Under the pieces are notes generated by a model, which was not told the origin of the DNA, searched no databases, and worked only from the letters and a program-made list of their open reading frames with translations. Of a DNA stretch of 64,000 nt, positions 1 through 8,828 are shown in pieces. A program made the translations under genes and the position numbers. This DNA comes from Flavobacterium sp. LC2016-12. GTDB taxonomy: Bacteria; Bacteroidota; Bacteroidia; Flavobacteriales; Flavobacteriaceae. Position 1 is the first letter of the stretch. Each line of letters begins with the position of its first letter. The stretch is taken from contig NZ_JADKPT010000001.1 in NCBI RefSeq assembly GCF_015351595.1, positions 310,001 through 374,000 of the forward strand, written 5' to 3'.

Positions 1-24
1 AAAATAAGATATAGTTTTTAGAAT

Positions 25-1044
25 ATGGAAATAAATTTAATTAGCGATACCATAACAAAGCCTACCCACGAAATGTTGCAGTATATGTTCAATGCCCAGG
101 TTGGGGATGATGTATACAAACAAGATCCAACAGTTATCGAATTAGAGGCCAGAGTAGCTGAATTTTTTGGTATGGAAGCGGGACTGTTTTTTCCTTCTGG
201 AACTATGGCAAACCAAACCGCAATTAAATTACACACACAGCCTGGCGAACAGTTGATTGCTGATAAATATGCACACGTCTATCATTATGAAGGAGGAGGA
301 GTTTCCTTTAACAGCGGCGTTTCTTGTTGTTTGTTAGATGGAGACAGAGGGATGATAAATGCAACTCAGGTTGCTGCAGCAATTAATGATCCTGAGTTTT
401 ATCATAGTCCGTTAACGAGTTTGGTTTGTGTAGAAAACACAACCAATAAGGGAGGTGGAGCCTGTTACGAATTAGAAGATTTAAGAGAAATAAAAAAAGT
501 TTGTGACGCTAATAACTTGAAATTCCATTTAGATGGAGCCCGAATTTGGAATGCATTGGTTGCTAAAAGGCAAAACCCGAAAGAATTTGGAGCTATTTTC
601 GATACTATTTCAGTTTGTTTATCAAAAGGATTAGGGGCTCCAATAGGATCTATATTATTAGGAAGTAAAGCTGATATTCGCAGGGCGTTGAGAATCAGAA
701 AGATACTGGGAGGTGGAATGCGTCAGGTTGGTTATTTAGCAGCAGCAGGATTATATGCTTTGGCACATAATATTGAAAGATTGGCTGAAGACCATCGCAG
801 AGCCAAAGAGATTGCAGCGGTTTTAAGTACGAAGTCCTGGATTTCGGCAATTGAACCAGTAGAAACTAATATTTTGATTTTCTCTTTAGCCGAAGGTTAC
901 AGTGATCAGCTTTTAATAGAAAAATTAAAGCAGAAAAATATCTTAATTAGCGCACTTGGACATAATAAACTCCGAATTGTAACGCATTTAGATTATAAAG
1001 AAGTTATGCACACTTATGTGATTGAAACGCTTCAAAAGTTTTAA
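25..1044 (+). CDS. ltaE: Low-specificity L-threonine aldolase
   Basis: PLP enzyme of fold type I that cleaves L-threonine (and allo-threonine) to glycine and acetaldehyde in the cytoplasm. The 339-aa length is normal for the family. The N-terminus carries the family signature LISDTITKPT, followed by GDDVY and the PSGTMANQ loop. The histidine that stacks on PLP lies in YAHVYHYEGG (about residue 84), the PLP aspartate in FHLDGARIWNA (D170), and the Schiff-base lysine in CLSKGLGAPIGS (K201). The ATG at 25 begins exactly at the conserved N-terminus. The gene stands alone on this strand; an imperfect palindrome separates it from the convergent YbaB-type gene. The function call is firm from motifs; the substrate stereo-preference cannot be read from sequence. 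Confidence 0.93.
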   Translation: MEINLISDTITKPTHEMLQYMFNAQVGDDVYKQDPTVIELEARVAEFFGMEAGLFFPSGTMANQTAIKLHTQPGEQLIADKYAHVYHYEGGGVSFNSGVSCCLLDGDRGMINATQVAAAINDPEFYHSPLTSLVCVENTTNKGGGACYELEDLREIKKVCDANNLKFHLDGARIWNALVAKRQNPKEFGAIFDTISVCLSKGLGAPIGSILLGSKADIRRALRIRKILGGGMRQVGYLAAAGLYALAHNIERLAEDHRRAKEIAAVLSTKSWISAIEPVETNILIFSLAEGYSDQLLIEKLKQKNILISALGHNKLRIVTHLDYKEVMHTYVIETLQKF

Positions 1045-1047
1045 AAA

Positions 1048-1136
1048 AAGGCACTAAGAAGCTAAGGTTCTAAGGTTCTGAGTTTCTCTAATAAAAGAAA
1101 ACTATTGGTCTTAGGACCTTAGCTTCTCAGTGCCTT
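1048..1136. repeat. Imperfect palindrome between convergent genes
   Basis: Arms 1048-1074 and 1110-1136 are near-perfect reverse complements (roughly 24 of 27 positions). They are built from AAGGCACTAAGAAGCTAAGG-like words. The element sits just after the ltaE stop and before the convergent YbaB-type stop, so the folded RNA could end both transcripts. It belongs to the group of low-complexity flavobacterial intergenic hairpins also seen near 42.5 kb (gccttagcgccttagtggc). Confidence 0.7.
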
Positions 1137-1142
1137 AGAATC

Positions 1143-1463
1143 TTATTTAAATAAATTATCCATCCCCGGAATCATTGGCATATCCATTTTGGCAACGGCA
1201 TCCAATTCTCTTTCGTTTACGTTTGTTGCTTTTTCAATAGCTTTATTTAAAGTTACGATTAAGTAGTCTTCTAGTTGTTCTTTATCTTCTAATAAAGAGT
1301 CATCAATAGAGATTGATGTAACTTTTCTATTAGCAGTTAACGTCACTTTCAATAATCCGTCAGCGCTTTGTTCATCTATTAAAACAGTATCCAAACGCTT
1401 TTTTGTATCTTCAATTTTTTGTTGGGTTTCTTTAAGTTTACCCATCATTCCCATTAAATCCAT
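1143..1463 (-). CDS. YbaB/EbfC-family nucleoid-associated protein
   Basis: A small (106 aa) cytoplasmic DNA-binding protein of the YbaB/EbfC family. The N-terminal helix [25 protein letters not shown] and the following strand [19 protein letters not shown] match the family's tweezer-like dimer, as does the acidic helical C-terminus. No enzymatic residues are expected. It is transcribed from its own promoter (1490-1519), divergent from the S9 peptidase gene. In many bacteria the gene follows dnaX and recR; neither is adjacent here. The role in nucleoid organisation is known for the family, not shown here. Confidence 0.88.
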   Translation of the reverse strand: MDLMGMMGKLKETQQKIEDTKKRLDTVLIDEQSADGLLKVTLTANRKVTSISIDDSLLEDKEQLEDYLIVTLNKAIEKATNVNERELDAVAKMDMPMIPGMDNLFK

Positions 1464-1489
1464 TTTGTTGATTTTTAAATTATTTCAGA

Positions 1490-1519
1490 CAAAATTAGTA
1501 TATTGCTGTATTATATCAA
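1490..1519 (-). promoter_or_regulatory. Bacteroidota-type promoter for the YbaB gene
   Basis: On the minus strand TTG (1517-1519), a 19-base spacer and TAATTTTG (1490-1497) match the -33/-7 pattern TTTG...TAnnTTTG of the Bacteroidota primary sigma factor. It lies 27 bases upstream of the ATG at 1463. Confidence 0.6.
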
Positions 1520-1530
1520 TACAATATTTT

Positions 1531-3666
1531 ATGAAAAAATTAATTCTGTTCTATTGTGTTTATAGTATTTTTGCCCTGTCTTATATAAAAATTAATGCTC
1601 AATCAATGCAAAACGATATATCGGCTCCACAGGCCAAAGTAATTCCAAAAAACTTAAAAAAACATAAAGAAACCCGAATCGATAATTATTTCTGGCTTAA
1701 TGACAGGGAAAATTCAGAGGTTATTGATTATTTAAATCAAGAGAATGCCTATTATCAAAACATGACTTCGCATACAAAAGAGCTACAGGAATCTTTGTAT
1801 GAAGAGATGAAAGGCAGGATTAAAGAAGATGATTCATCTGTTCCTTATTTTTATAATGGGTACTACTATATTACCCGATTTGAAACAGGACAGGATTACC
1901 CAATTTTTTCAAGAAAAAAAGGAAGCCTTTCTGCAGAAGAAGAAATTATGTTCAATTGCAACGAAATGGCAAAAGGACATGCTTATTTTAAGTTAGGAGG
2001 TTTAAGTATTAGTCCGGATAACAAATTTGCGAGTTTTGGACTTGATCTTGTTGGAAGAAGAATCTATACTATTCAGGTTAAAAACTTAGAGACAAACGAA
2101 ATTCTGGCTGATAAAATTGAAAATGCAACCGGAGGATCTGTTTGGGCGAATGATAATAAAACTATTTTTTATGTCAAACAAGACGAAGTTACTTTAAGGT
2201 CTGATAAGGTTTTTAGACATAAAATTAATAGTGATTCTGCGACCGATGTTTTAGTTTTTGACGAAACTGATGATACTTTTAATGTTTCAATCAGTAAAGA
2301 AAAGTCAAGAAAATATATCGTAATTGGTTCAGGAAGCACTCTAACGACTGAATACAGGATTTTGAATTCAGATAATCCAGATGGAGAATTTGAAGTTTTC
2401 CAGCCTCGTGTACGTGGCCTGGAATATAGTATTTCGCACTATGAAGACTCGTTTTACATTTTAACAAATAAAGATAAGGCCACCAACTTTAAGTTGATGA
2501 AAACGCCTGAAAATAAAACAGCAAAAAAATATTGGGTAGATCTTATTCCACACCGTGAAGATGTTTTACTGGAAGATATTGAAATTTTTAAAAATTACTT
2601 AGTTGTAGAAGAACGTTCAAACGGATTAAATCATATTCGAATCATTCCTTGGAATGGTGAACCGGATTACTATTTACCTTTTGGAAGCGAAACTTACAAC
2701 GCTTATACTACGACGAATATTGATTTTGATACAGATATTTTGCGTTACAGCTATCAATCGCTTGCAACACCATCGTCTGTAATTGACTTTAATATGAAAA
2801 CCCAAACCAAAGAAATCTTAAAAGAGCAACAGGTTTTAGGTGGTAAATTTGATAAAGAAAATTACATCGAAGAAAGAGTTTGGGCGACGGCAAGAGATGG
2901 TGTAAAAGTGCCAATTTCGATGATTTATAAAAAAGGATTAGAAAAAAATGGTAAAAATCCGTTATTGCTTTACGCCTATGGTTCTTATGGGATAACTATG
3001 GATGCATATTTTTCTTCAACACGACTTTCTTTGCTAGACCGCGGTTTTGTTTATGCTATCGCTCATATTAGAGGAGGAGAAGACTTAGGAAGGCAATGGT
3101 ATGAAGATGGGAAACTGTTAAAAAAGAAAAATACCTTTACAGATTTCATCGATTGCTCTAAATTTGTAATTAACGAAAAATTTACTTCGGCTGAACATTT
3201 GTATGCAGAAGGAGGATCTGCAGGAGGACTCTTGATGGGTGTTATAGTAAATGAAGCCCCTCAATTGTATAATGGAGTGATAGCGCAGGTTCCTTTTGTA
3301 GATGTTATTACAACAATGCTTGACGATAGTATTCCACTTACAACCGGAGAGTATGATGAATGGGGAAACCCAAACAATAAGAAATATTATGATTATATGT
3401 TATCCTATTCACCATATGATAATGTAAAAGCACAAAAATATCCTAACATGTATGTTTCCACAGGATTGCATGATTCACAAGTGCAGTATTGGGAGCCTGC
3501 AAAATGGGTCGCCAAGTTGAGAACTATGAAAACAAATGATAATCTTTTGTTTTTAGACACCAATATGGATGCTGGACATGGTGGCGCTTCAGGAAGATTT
3601 GAAGCTTTAAAAGACTTAGCAAAAGAATTTAGTTTTTTATTAGATTTAGAAAAAATTAAAAGCTAA
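1531..3666 (+). CDS. S9 family prolyl oligopeptidase (oligopeptidase B-like), exported
   Basis: Serine peptidase of family S9, closest in layout to oligopeptidase B: an N-terminal seven-bladed propeller (about residues 60-440) and a C-terminal alpha/beta-hydrolase domain. The nucleophile is S563 in EGGSAGGLLMG; the Asp and His of the triad are expected in STGLHDSQVQYWEP and MDAGHGGASGR. The start at 1531 is preferred over 1465 because it begins a Sec signal peptide (MKKLILFYCVYSIFALSYIKINAQ), giving 711 aa and a periplasmic or surface enzyme. The family cleaves short peptides after basic or prolyl residues; which preference applies here is not certain. It is monocistronic as far as can be seen. 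Confidence 0.88.
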   Translation: MKKLILFYCVYSIFALSYIKINAQSMQNDISAPQAKVIPKNLKKHKETRIDNYFWLNDRENSEVIDYLNQENAYYQNMTSHTKELQESLYEEMKGRIKEDDSSVPYFYNGYYYITRFETGQDYPIFSRKKGSLSAEEEIMFNCNEMAKGHAYFKLGGLSISPDNKFASFGLDLVGRRIYTIQVKNLETNEILADKIENATGGSVWANDNKTIFYVKQDEVTLRSDKVFRHKINSDSATDVLVFDETDDTFNVSISKEKSRKYIVIGSGSTLTTEYRILNSDNPDGEFEVFQPRVRGLEYSISHYEDSFYILTNKDKATNFKLMKTPENKTAKKYWVDLIPHREDVLLEDIEIFKNYLVVEERSNGLNHIRIIPWNGEPDYYLPFGSETYNAYTTTNIDFDTDILRYSYQSLATPSSVIDFNMKTQTKEILKEQQVLGGKFDKENYIEERVWATARDGVKVPISMIYKKGLEKNGKNPLLLYAYGSYGITMDAYFSSTRLSLLDRGFVYAIAHIRGGEDLGRQWYEDGKLLKKKNTFTDFIDCSKFVINEKFTSAEHLYAEGGSAGGLLMGVIVNEAPQLYNGVIAQVPFVDVITTMLDDSIPLTTGEYDEWGNPNNKKYYDYMLSYSPYDNVKAQKYPNMYVSTGLHDSQVQYWEPAKWVAKLRTMKTNDNLLFLDTNMDAGHGGASGRFEALKDLAKEFSFLLDLEKIKS

Positions 3667-3681
3667 TTAGAAATTTTTTGT

Positions 3682-3689
3682 TAAATTTG
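3682..3689 (+). promoter_or_regulatory. -7 element upstream of the cysteine synthase-like gene
   Basis: TAAATTTG fits the TAnnTTTG -7 element and lies 48 bases before the ATG at 3737. No clear -33 TTTG is found at the usual distance, so the call rests on one element. Confidence 0.35.
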
Positions 3690-3736
3690 CAACCTATCGG
3701 GGTTATTTTAAAATGCCTTCGATTAACTATTTTTTT

Positions 3737-4777
3737 ATGAAAGAAGAAATAAATGCTTATAATAATGTTTTAGAGTTAATAGGTAACACCCCACTTATTA
3801 AACTAAATAAAATCACCGAAGAGTTAGAAGGAAATTTCTACGCAAAGGTAGAAGCTTTTAATCCGGGTCATTCCTCAAAAGATAGAATAGCGTTATATAT
3901 TATTGAAGAAGCCGAGAAAAAAGGAATCCTTTCTCCTGGAGATACTATCATCGAAACTACATCTGGTAATACTGGTTTTAGTTTGGCAATGGTCAGCATT
4001 ATTAAAGGTTACAACTGTATTTTGGCAGTAAGTTCAAAATCATCAAAAGACAAAATTGACATGTTGAGAAGTTTAGGTGCAAAAGTTTATGTTTGCCCGG
4101 CTCACGTTTCAGCTGATGATGAAAGATCTTACTATAATGTTGCCAAACGTTTACACGAAGAAACTAAAGGTTCAGTTTACATCAATCAATACTTTAATCA
4201 GTTGAATATTGATGCACATTATAACACTACAGGTCCTGAAATTTGGGAACAGACAAAAGGACAAATTACTCATCTTGTTGCTTGTAGCGGAACTGGAGGA
4301 ACAATCTCAGGAACAGCTAAATTCTTAAAAGAGCAAAATCCAAATATTAGAATATTAGGTGTAGATGCATTTGGATCGGTATTGAAGAAATACCACGAAA
4401 CAAGAGAATTTGATAACAAAGAAATTTATCCTTACCGTATTGAAGGATTAGGTAAAAACTTAATTCCATCTGCTACAGATTTCGATATCATTGATAAATT
4501 CATGAAAGTAACCGACGAAGAAAGTGCACACTCAGCAAGAGAGATTACTCGTAAAGAAGGTTTATTTGTTGGATATACTTCTGGAGCAGTAATGCAGGCT
4601 ATCAAACAATATGCTGAAGAAGGCGAGTTTACAAAAGACAGTAATATTATTGCTATTTTTCCTGATCATGGTTCTCGTTATATGAGCAAAGTCTTTAGTG
4701 ATGACTGGATGAATGAACAAGGATTCTTTGATAGTATTAATGAAGAAGAAGTTCAAAAAATTGAATTTGTAAAATAA
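3737..4777 (+). CDS. PLP-dependent cysteine synthase/cystathionine beta-synthase family enzyme
   Basis: Fold-type II PLP enzyme, 346 aa from the ATG at 3737; the upstream ATG at 3713 adds only eight unconserved residues. Family motifs: [13 protein letters not shown], the Schiff-base lysine in [11 protein letters not shown], the substrate loop [11 protein letters not shown], and the phosphate-binding GTGGTISG. The usual cysteine synthase loop reads PxGSVKDR; GHSSKDR here is a departure that places it in a flavobacterial side branch of the CysK/CBS family. The probable reaction is beta-replacement on O-acetylserine or serine, but substrate cannot be fixed from sequence. No CBS regulatory domains follow. 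A strong hairpin terminator ends the transcript. Confidence 0.82.
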   Translation: MKEEINAYNNVLELIGNTPLIKLNKITEELEGNFYAKVEAFNPGHSSKDRIALYIIEEAEKKGILSPGDTIIETTSGNTGFSLAMVSIIKGYNCILAVSSKSSKDKIDMLRSLGAKVYVCPAHVSADDERSYYNVAKRLHEETKGSVYINQYFNQLNIDAHYNTTGPEIWEQTKGQITHLVACSGTGGTISGTAKFLKEQNPNIRILGVDAFGSVLKKYHETREFDNKEIYPYRIEGLGKNLIPSATDFDIIDKFMKVTDEESAHSAREITRKEGLFVGYTSGAVMQAIKQYAEEGEFTKDSNIIAIFPDHGSRYMSKVFSDDWMNEQGFFDSINEEEVQKIEFVK

Positions 4778-4800
4778 GAAGAAAAACATCTTAAAAATAT

Positions 4801-4834
4801 AAAACTCCGGATTTAATGATCCGGAGTTTTTTTT
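4801..4834 (+). terminator. Rho-independent terminator
   Basis: A 12-bp stem (AAAACTCCGGAT / ATCCGGAGTTTT) with a 6-base loop is followed by a T run, 24 bases after the cysteine synthase-like stop codon. Confidence 0.85.
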
Positions 4835-4902
4835 GTTTCAAGAAGTAGATTTTAGAGACAAATCGATTTTTTTTGTGTGAATAAACGAATCTTAAAATTT
4901 AT

Positions 4903-4921
4903 GAATACCGTATTTATACGT
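4903..4921. promoter_or_regulatory. 19-bp box shared by the two LamG genes (copy 1)
   Basis: GAATACCGTATTTATACGT occurs here and, identical, at 6607-6625. The core CGTAT-TT-ATACG is an inverted repeat, as expected for a dimeric regulator. It lies 233 bases upstream of the first LamG gene; a second conserved patch (ctataagta... about 4971) follows 68 bases later. The regulator is unknown. Confidence 0.55.
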
Positions 4922-5034
4922 AAGAAATTCTAGTTTTATATGCGTTTAATTTAGTATTTTAATAATATCACTATAAGTATAAATAAATACAATTAAGCGG
5001 GGTAAATCATCAATTTTGGTTATTTAAACGATTA

Positions 5035-5076
5035 TTTAAGTTTTTAGTCGGAAAAATTTCCGACTAAAAACTTAAA
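5035..5076 (+). promoter_or_regulatory. Perfect 20-bp inverted repeat in the leader of LamG gene 1
   Basis: TTTAAGTTTTTAGTCGGAAA (5035-5054), a 2-base spacer AA, then the exact reverse complement (5057-5076). It ends 59 bases before the ATG at 5136. No T run follows on the plus strand, so it is not a typical terminator of that strand. It could be an operator or a stabilising RNA hairpin. The paralogous gene lacks it and has only a weak 6-bp hairpin (6775-6796). Confidence 0.7.
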
Positions 5077-5135
5077 AATATAGTTTAGAGGTGTTAAAAT
5101 GACACAGTGTTATTTTATTGCCTAAATCTACTGTT

Positions 5136-6050
5136 ATGAAAAAAATACTACTCACATTAGTGTTTGTAAGTTTTTTGAGTGTAAACGCTCAGAATCCAAT
5201 ACAAGAATTCAATTTTAATGGAACTTTGGTTAATGTTAAGAATACAACTTCATTTATGGGGACAAACAACTTTGTTGCTGATAGAAATGGAGCTGCAAAT
5301 AGTGCTCAGCGTTTAGTTAATAAAGGTATGGAAGCTATTATCGTTGATCTTCCTCAGGATAATAAGGCCAGAACAGTTACCATATGGGTAAAACTAAATG
5401 ATGTTGTAAAAGCAAATTACATTTGGGGTTACGGGACTGCCTATAATGCTCAATATTGTGGTTTGCTACAGCAAGGTACTACGACTTCTAATTCTGACCT
5501 GAGCTTAGCTGGTTGGGGCGCTTCAAATGATGTTATTGTTTCAACTGCTTTGGTGAAAAATAAATGGTATCACTACAGTATTACTTTTGATGGAACGGTT
5601 TCGAAGATATATCGAGACGGGCAATTATTGAAATCTGCTAGCGGAATATCACGTTCTACAAAAGGTACTATTTTTAGATTGGGCGAAATTAATACTACAG
5701 TTGGTATAAATGCAGATATCGACGATTTAAAAATATATAATGTTGCAATGACTGATGAGCAAATTTTAGATCAGTATAATAGCTCTAAGCCTGCAATAGT
5801 AGCTGCTGAATCTGTAGTAGTTTCAAAAGCCGCGAAAACGAACGAAAAGGCGAAAGTAGCCTCTAAATCTGCGCCATCAAATACAATTATTACGAACAGT
5901 GATATAAACGGAACGACTAAAAGTATTGAGGTATATTCTCAAGGACAAAAAATAGTTGGTGAAAGCGCAATGAGTATTAATGATTTGCCGGAGGGAACTT
6001 ATTTATTGAAAATTACAAATAAGCCGTCAAATAAAATCACTTCAAAATAG
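5136..6050 (+). CDS. Secreted LamG/concanavalin-like protein with T9SS-tail-like end (paralog 1)
   Basis: 304 aa with a Sec signal peptide (MKKILLTLVFVSFLSVNAQ), so the ATG at 5136 is preferred over the upstream TTG at 5118. Residues about 25-205 form a LamG-like jelly roll: FNFNGTL near the start, the central WVKL, WYHYSITFDG, KIYRDGQLL and the closing ADIDDLKIYNVAMTDEQI. A Ser/Lys/Ala-rich linker follows. The last 45 residues (IEVYSQGQKIVG...LPEGTYLLKITNK) resemble the beta-sandwich of a type A T9SS sorting tail but stop before the last strand. The ligand is unknown; LamG folds often bind glycans. It shares upstream DNA and about half of its residues with the gene at 6823, so the pair arose by duplication. 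Confidence 0.75.
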   Translation: MKKILLTLVFVSFLSVNAQNPIQEFNFNGTLVNVKNTTSFMGTNNFVADRNGAANSAQRLVNKGMEAIIVDLPQDNKARTVTIWVKLNDVVKANYIWGYGTAYNAQYCGLLQQGTTTSNSDLSLAGWGASNDVIVSTALVKNKWYHYSITFDGTVSKIYRDGQLLKSASGISRSTKGTIFRLGEINTTVGINADIDDLKIYNVAMTDEQILDQYNSSKPAIVAAESVVVSKAAKTNEKAKVASKSAPSNTIITNSDINGTTKSIEVYSQGQKIVGESAMSINDLPEGTYLLKITNKPSNKITSK

Positions 6051-6126
6051 AAATTAAAATTTGGTTTATAAAAATAGTTAGTTAGTTTTTTGTGTTAGTA
6101 GAATTAAATTTTTTGAATAGTGGAAG

Positions 6127-6161
6127 AAGCCTTTTAAAGTTGGATTTTAAAAGGCTTTTTT
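6127..6161 (+). terminator. Terminator after LamG gene 1
   Basis: A 12-bp stem AAGCCTTTTAAA / TTTAAAAGGCTT with a 7-base loop is followed by TTTTT. It lies between the LamG gene and the convergent small lipoprotein gene. Confidence 0.8.
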
Positions 6162-6168
6162 GGTTTTA

Positions 6169-6360
6169 TTAGTGTTTTTTCTGCTGCCCAGGTGCGTAAG
6201 CTTTAGCACTTTTACTTCCAGACATTTTTTTAGCTTGTCCCGGTGGAACTTTGCCTGAACTATGGCTGTGTGTATGAACACTACAGCTTATTACGCTAAT
6301 AACGACAAACAGAATAACCATAATGATTACGGCAACTTTTGTGTATTTTGATGTTTTCAT
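6169..6360 (-). CDS. Small lipoprotein-like protein, Lys/Gly/Pro-rich tail
   Basis: A 63-aa protein starting at MKTSKYTK (6360); the longer reading from 6390 adds residues without a signal. A hydrophobic helix (VAVIIMVILFVVISVISC) ends in Cys at a lipobox-like position (ISC), then a short basic tail with PPGQAKKMSGSKSAKAYAPGQQKKH. I recall very similar small flavobacterial proteins being annotated quinol oxidase subunit 4, but nothing in the sequence supports that function. It is more safely described as a small envelope lipoprotein of unknown role. Confidence 0.65.
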   Translation of the reverse strand: MKTSKYTKVAVIIMVILFVVISVISCSVHTHSHSSGKVPPGQAKKMSGSKSAKAYAPGQQKKH

Positions 6361-6606
6361 ATTTCTTGTATTATTATTTTGAGGTGCCACAAATATAATA
6401 GTTAATATGAATTTTCATAATTCTCTTTTTCAGTTTAAAATCATTATAAACAATGAGTAATTTCAAACTTGAAATTGTTTGGAAGTGTATTGTTTTTTTT
6501 GTGAAATGGTAAACTAGTTTTAAGCAAAGACATTGTTTTGTAAAAATGTTTTTACAAATATTGGGTTTTGCTGTTCTGAAAAATATTATTTTCTTTATTT
6601 TAGTGA

Positions 6607-6625
6607 GAATACCGTATTTATACGT
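6607..6625. promoter_or_regulatory. 19-bp box shared by the two LamG genes (copy 2)
   Basis: Identical to 4903-4921, with the inverted core CGTAT-TT-ATACG. The second conserved patch (ctataagta, 6680) follows 73 bases later, mirroring copy 1, then tracts agcgg and atcaatttt...ttattt shared by both leaders. It lies 198 bases upstream of the second LamG gene. Confidence 0.55.
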
Positions 6626-6822
6626 GATATAAGTTTGTAAAATTGAATTAAATTTATAGTTTTAACAAAATTTGTAAAACTATAAGTAAATATAATGAGC
6701 GGCCTTTCAGTATCAATTTTTATTATTTAAAAGGGGGTTTTATTTACTAAATTTTCACTAGCTATATTATATAGAAGTGTGTCGTGAGATACACTTTTTC
6801 TAAATACTTAAAACCAATAAAT

Positions 6823-7719
6823 ATGAAGAAACTATTACTCACTTTAATGTTTGTAAGCTTTTTTAATTCTAATGCCCAAAACCCGGTTCAGGAGTTTAAC
6901 TTCAACGGGACATTAAGTAGTAAAGACAATACGATTTCGCTTTTAGGAATACCTAATTTTGTAAATGACAGAATGGGAGTTGCTAAAGGAGCACAGCGAC
7001 TTACTAATAAGGTTTTACAAGGTGTAGTAGGGGATCTTCCGCAAGATAACAAACCAAGATCAATATCTGTTTGGGTAAAGTTTAATAATATTGCGTCAGT
7101 CAATTATATTTTGGGGTATGGCAGTACGGTGAATACACAGTATTTTGGTTTAGTGCAACAAACTCCTGTTGCCGGCAATTCAGATCTAAGTTTGGTTGGA
7201 TGGGGAGATACAAATAATATTGTAGTTTCAGTTCCGCTTCAAAAAGAAGTTTGGTACCAATATAGCATTACTTATGATGGTACCAGCTCCAAAATATATC
7301 GCAATGGTGAGCTACTAAAATCAGTAGACGGAATTCAACGCTTAACTAAAGGTTATATTCTTAAATTGGGACAATTAAACGCTGCAGTTAGTATCAATGC
7401 CGATATAGATGATCTTAAAATATATAATGTTGCCATGACAGGCGAGCAGGTTATGGAATCTTACAGCAGTTCAAAACCAACAGTTTCAGCGGTAGCTGAA
7501 ACTTCACAAACTTCAGGCACAGTTAAAAAAGCAACTACACCAATTGCAAAGACTCCAGCAGCAGTAAAAACTACCGCTTCTGGACCAATAAATGACACAC
7601 ATATTCCTAAAACTGTTGAGGTTTTCTCGCAAGGAAGACAAATAACAGGGGTAAATGCGTCTAATATTGGCGATTTACCGGAAGGAACTTATTTGATTAA
7701 GGTGACGAATAAGAAATAG
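6823..7719 (+). CDS. Secreted LamG/concanavalin-like protein with T9SS-tail-like end (paralog 2)
   Basis: 298 aa from the ATG at 6823 (signal peptide MKKLLLTLMFVSFFNSNAQ). The LamG-like domain keeps every landmark of the paralog at 5136: EFNFNGTL, ISVWVKFNN, WYQYSITYDG, KIYRNGELL and ADIDDLKIYNVAMTGEQ. The linker is Thr/Ala/Lys-rich instead of Ser/Lys-rich, typical of a fast-evolving spacer. The C-terminus VEVFSQGRQITG...LPEGTYLIKVTNKK is again a shortened sorting-tail-like module. The shared upstream box suggests co-regulation with paralog 1. Function unknown; a surface or secreted carbohydrate-binding role is an inference from the fold. Confidence 0.75.
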   Translation: MKKLLLTLMFVSFFNSNAQNPVQEFNFNGTLSSKDNTISLLGIPNFVNDRMGVAKGAQRLTNKVLQGVVGDLPQDNKPRSISVWVKFNNIASVNYILGYGSTVNTQYFGLVQQTPVAGNSDLSLVGWGDTNNIVVSVPLQKEVWYQYSITYDGTSSKIYRNGELLKSVDGIQRLTKGYILKLGQLNAAVSINADIDDLKIYNVAMTGEQVMESYSSSKPTVSAVAETSQTSGTVKKATTPIAKTPAAVKTTASGPINDTHIPKTVEVFSQGRQITGVNASNIGDLPEGTYLIKVTNKK

Positions 7720-7858
7720 CTTCAAATTTGGATAAGAATCAATGGACCTTTAAAAAAGTTTAGAAATAAATCTAAGTTCTTCCCAACCTTTCTAAACAAA
7801 ACATACTCTATATAAGTAGTAATCATTTTGAATGATTTTAACTTTAAAAAGATATAGT

Positions 7859-8614
7859 ATGAAAAAGAAATTCACCTTAGAAATAGCTAATCCTTGTACT
7901 GAAAATTTTGATAGAATGATTTCCAATTCTAATGGATCATTTTGTAATTCATGTGGTAAAAATGTAATAGATTTAAGTAAAAAATCAAACTCTGAAATTG
8001 CCAGGTTTGCTGCAGAAAATAAAGGCAAAAATATTTGTGCACGAATAAAATCTACCCAGTTAGAACAGGAGTTTGAATACAATGAAATTTCTAAAATCAA
8101 TAATTTCAAATATGCCGCAATTGCCGCATCAGTTTTATTAGCCTCAAATGTTGTTGCGCAAGAAAAAGAACCAGTTCAAACAGAAATTACTGTTCCGAAA
8201 CCAAACAATCATATTGTGGGTAAAATTGCTGTTAGACTATCAGTTGACAAGGAAGTTTCAATTATCGTTAAAGGAAAAATACTGGATTCAAAAACGCACA
8301 GACCGTTAGACAATAGAAAATATCCAAACTTAACGCTAACTATAAATGATTTACCAACCCCATTTAAAGTAAACGAGAAAACAGGGGAATTTGCTATTCC
8401 TTTAAAAGTTTTAAAGAATAGTTATAATCTTTATATTACTGTTGTAAGCGACGATTATTATTTTTCTAGAACAATACCTTTTGATATAAAATCAGTTAAA
8501 GGAAATGTTTTGAAACAGGACATTATTATTGAAACAGAAGAGCTGACTAAAATTATGATTATGGGAGGATTGGGAGTTAATTATGTTGAGAAAAAGGGGA
8601 GTAGGGAGATTTGA
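7859..8614 (+). CDS. Cys-motif N-terminal, single-TM protein with carboxypeptidase-regulatory-like tail
   Basis: 251 aa from the ATG at 7859. The N-terminus has IANPCTENFDRM, then GSFCNSCGKNVIDLSKKSNSEIA, a CxxC knuckle with an upstream Cys that resembles a zinc- or metal-binding module I know from many Flavobacterium membrane proteins (usually PCxxxWxxM...FCxxCxxxVxDF). A hydrophobic segment (YAAIAASVLLASNVVA, about residues 82-97) would place the rest outside the cytoplasm. The C-terminal half (VKGKILDSKTHRPLDN...) looks like a carboxypeptidase-D regulatory-like beta domain as in TonB-linked proteins. No partner gene is adjacent. Function unknown; the Cys module would sit in the cytoplasm and the beta domain in the periplasm. 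Confidence 0.65.
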   Translation: MKKKFTLEIANPCTENFDRMISNSNGSFCNSCGKNVIDLSKKSNSEIARFAAENKGKNICARIKSTQLEQEFEYNEISKINNFKYAAIAASVLLASNVVAQEKEPVQTEITVPKPNNHIVGKIAVRLSVDKEVSIIVKGKILDSKTHRPLDNRKYPNLTLTINDLPTPFKVNEKTGEFAIPLKVLKNSYNLYITVVSDDYYFSRTIPFDIKSVKGNVLKQDIIIETEELTKIMIMGGLGVNYVEKKGSREI

Positions 8615-8828
8615 AATATTGTTATAAAGGAAAAGGCTTGACTTGAAATAGGTTTACGCAGAAAGTGTGAAAAAAAACACCATCTGCAATTGGAGTAATA
8701 ATTCTTATCTTTGTTATTATATATCAATTAATAAAGAAAAAAACAGTTCTTAGCATCGTCTATATTTTTATTGATGAGAAAAAATTAAAAGATATTTACC
8801 TGTCTATTCCAAAACATAAAAATTCAAA

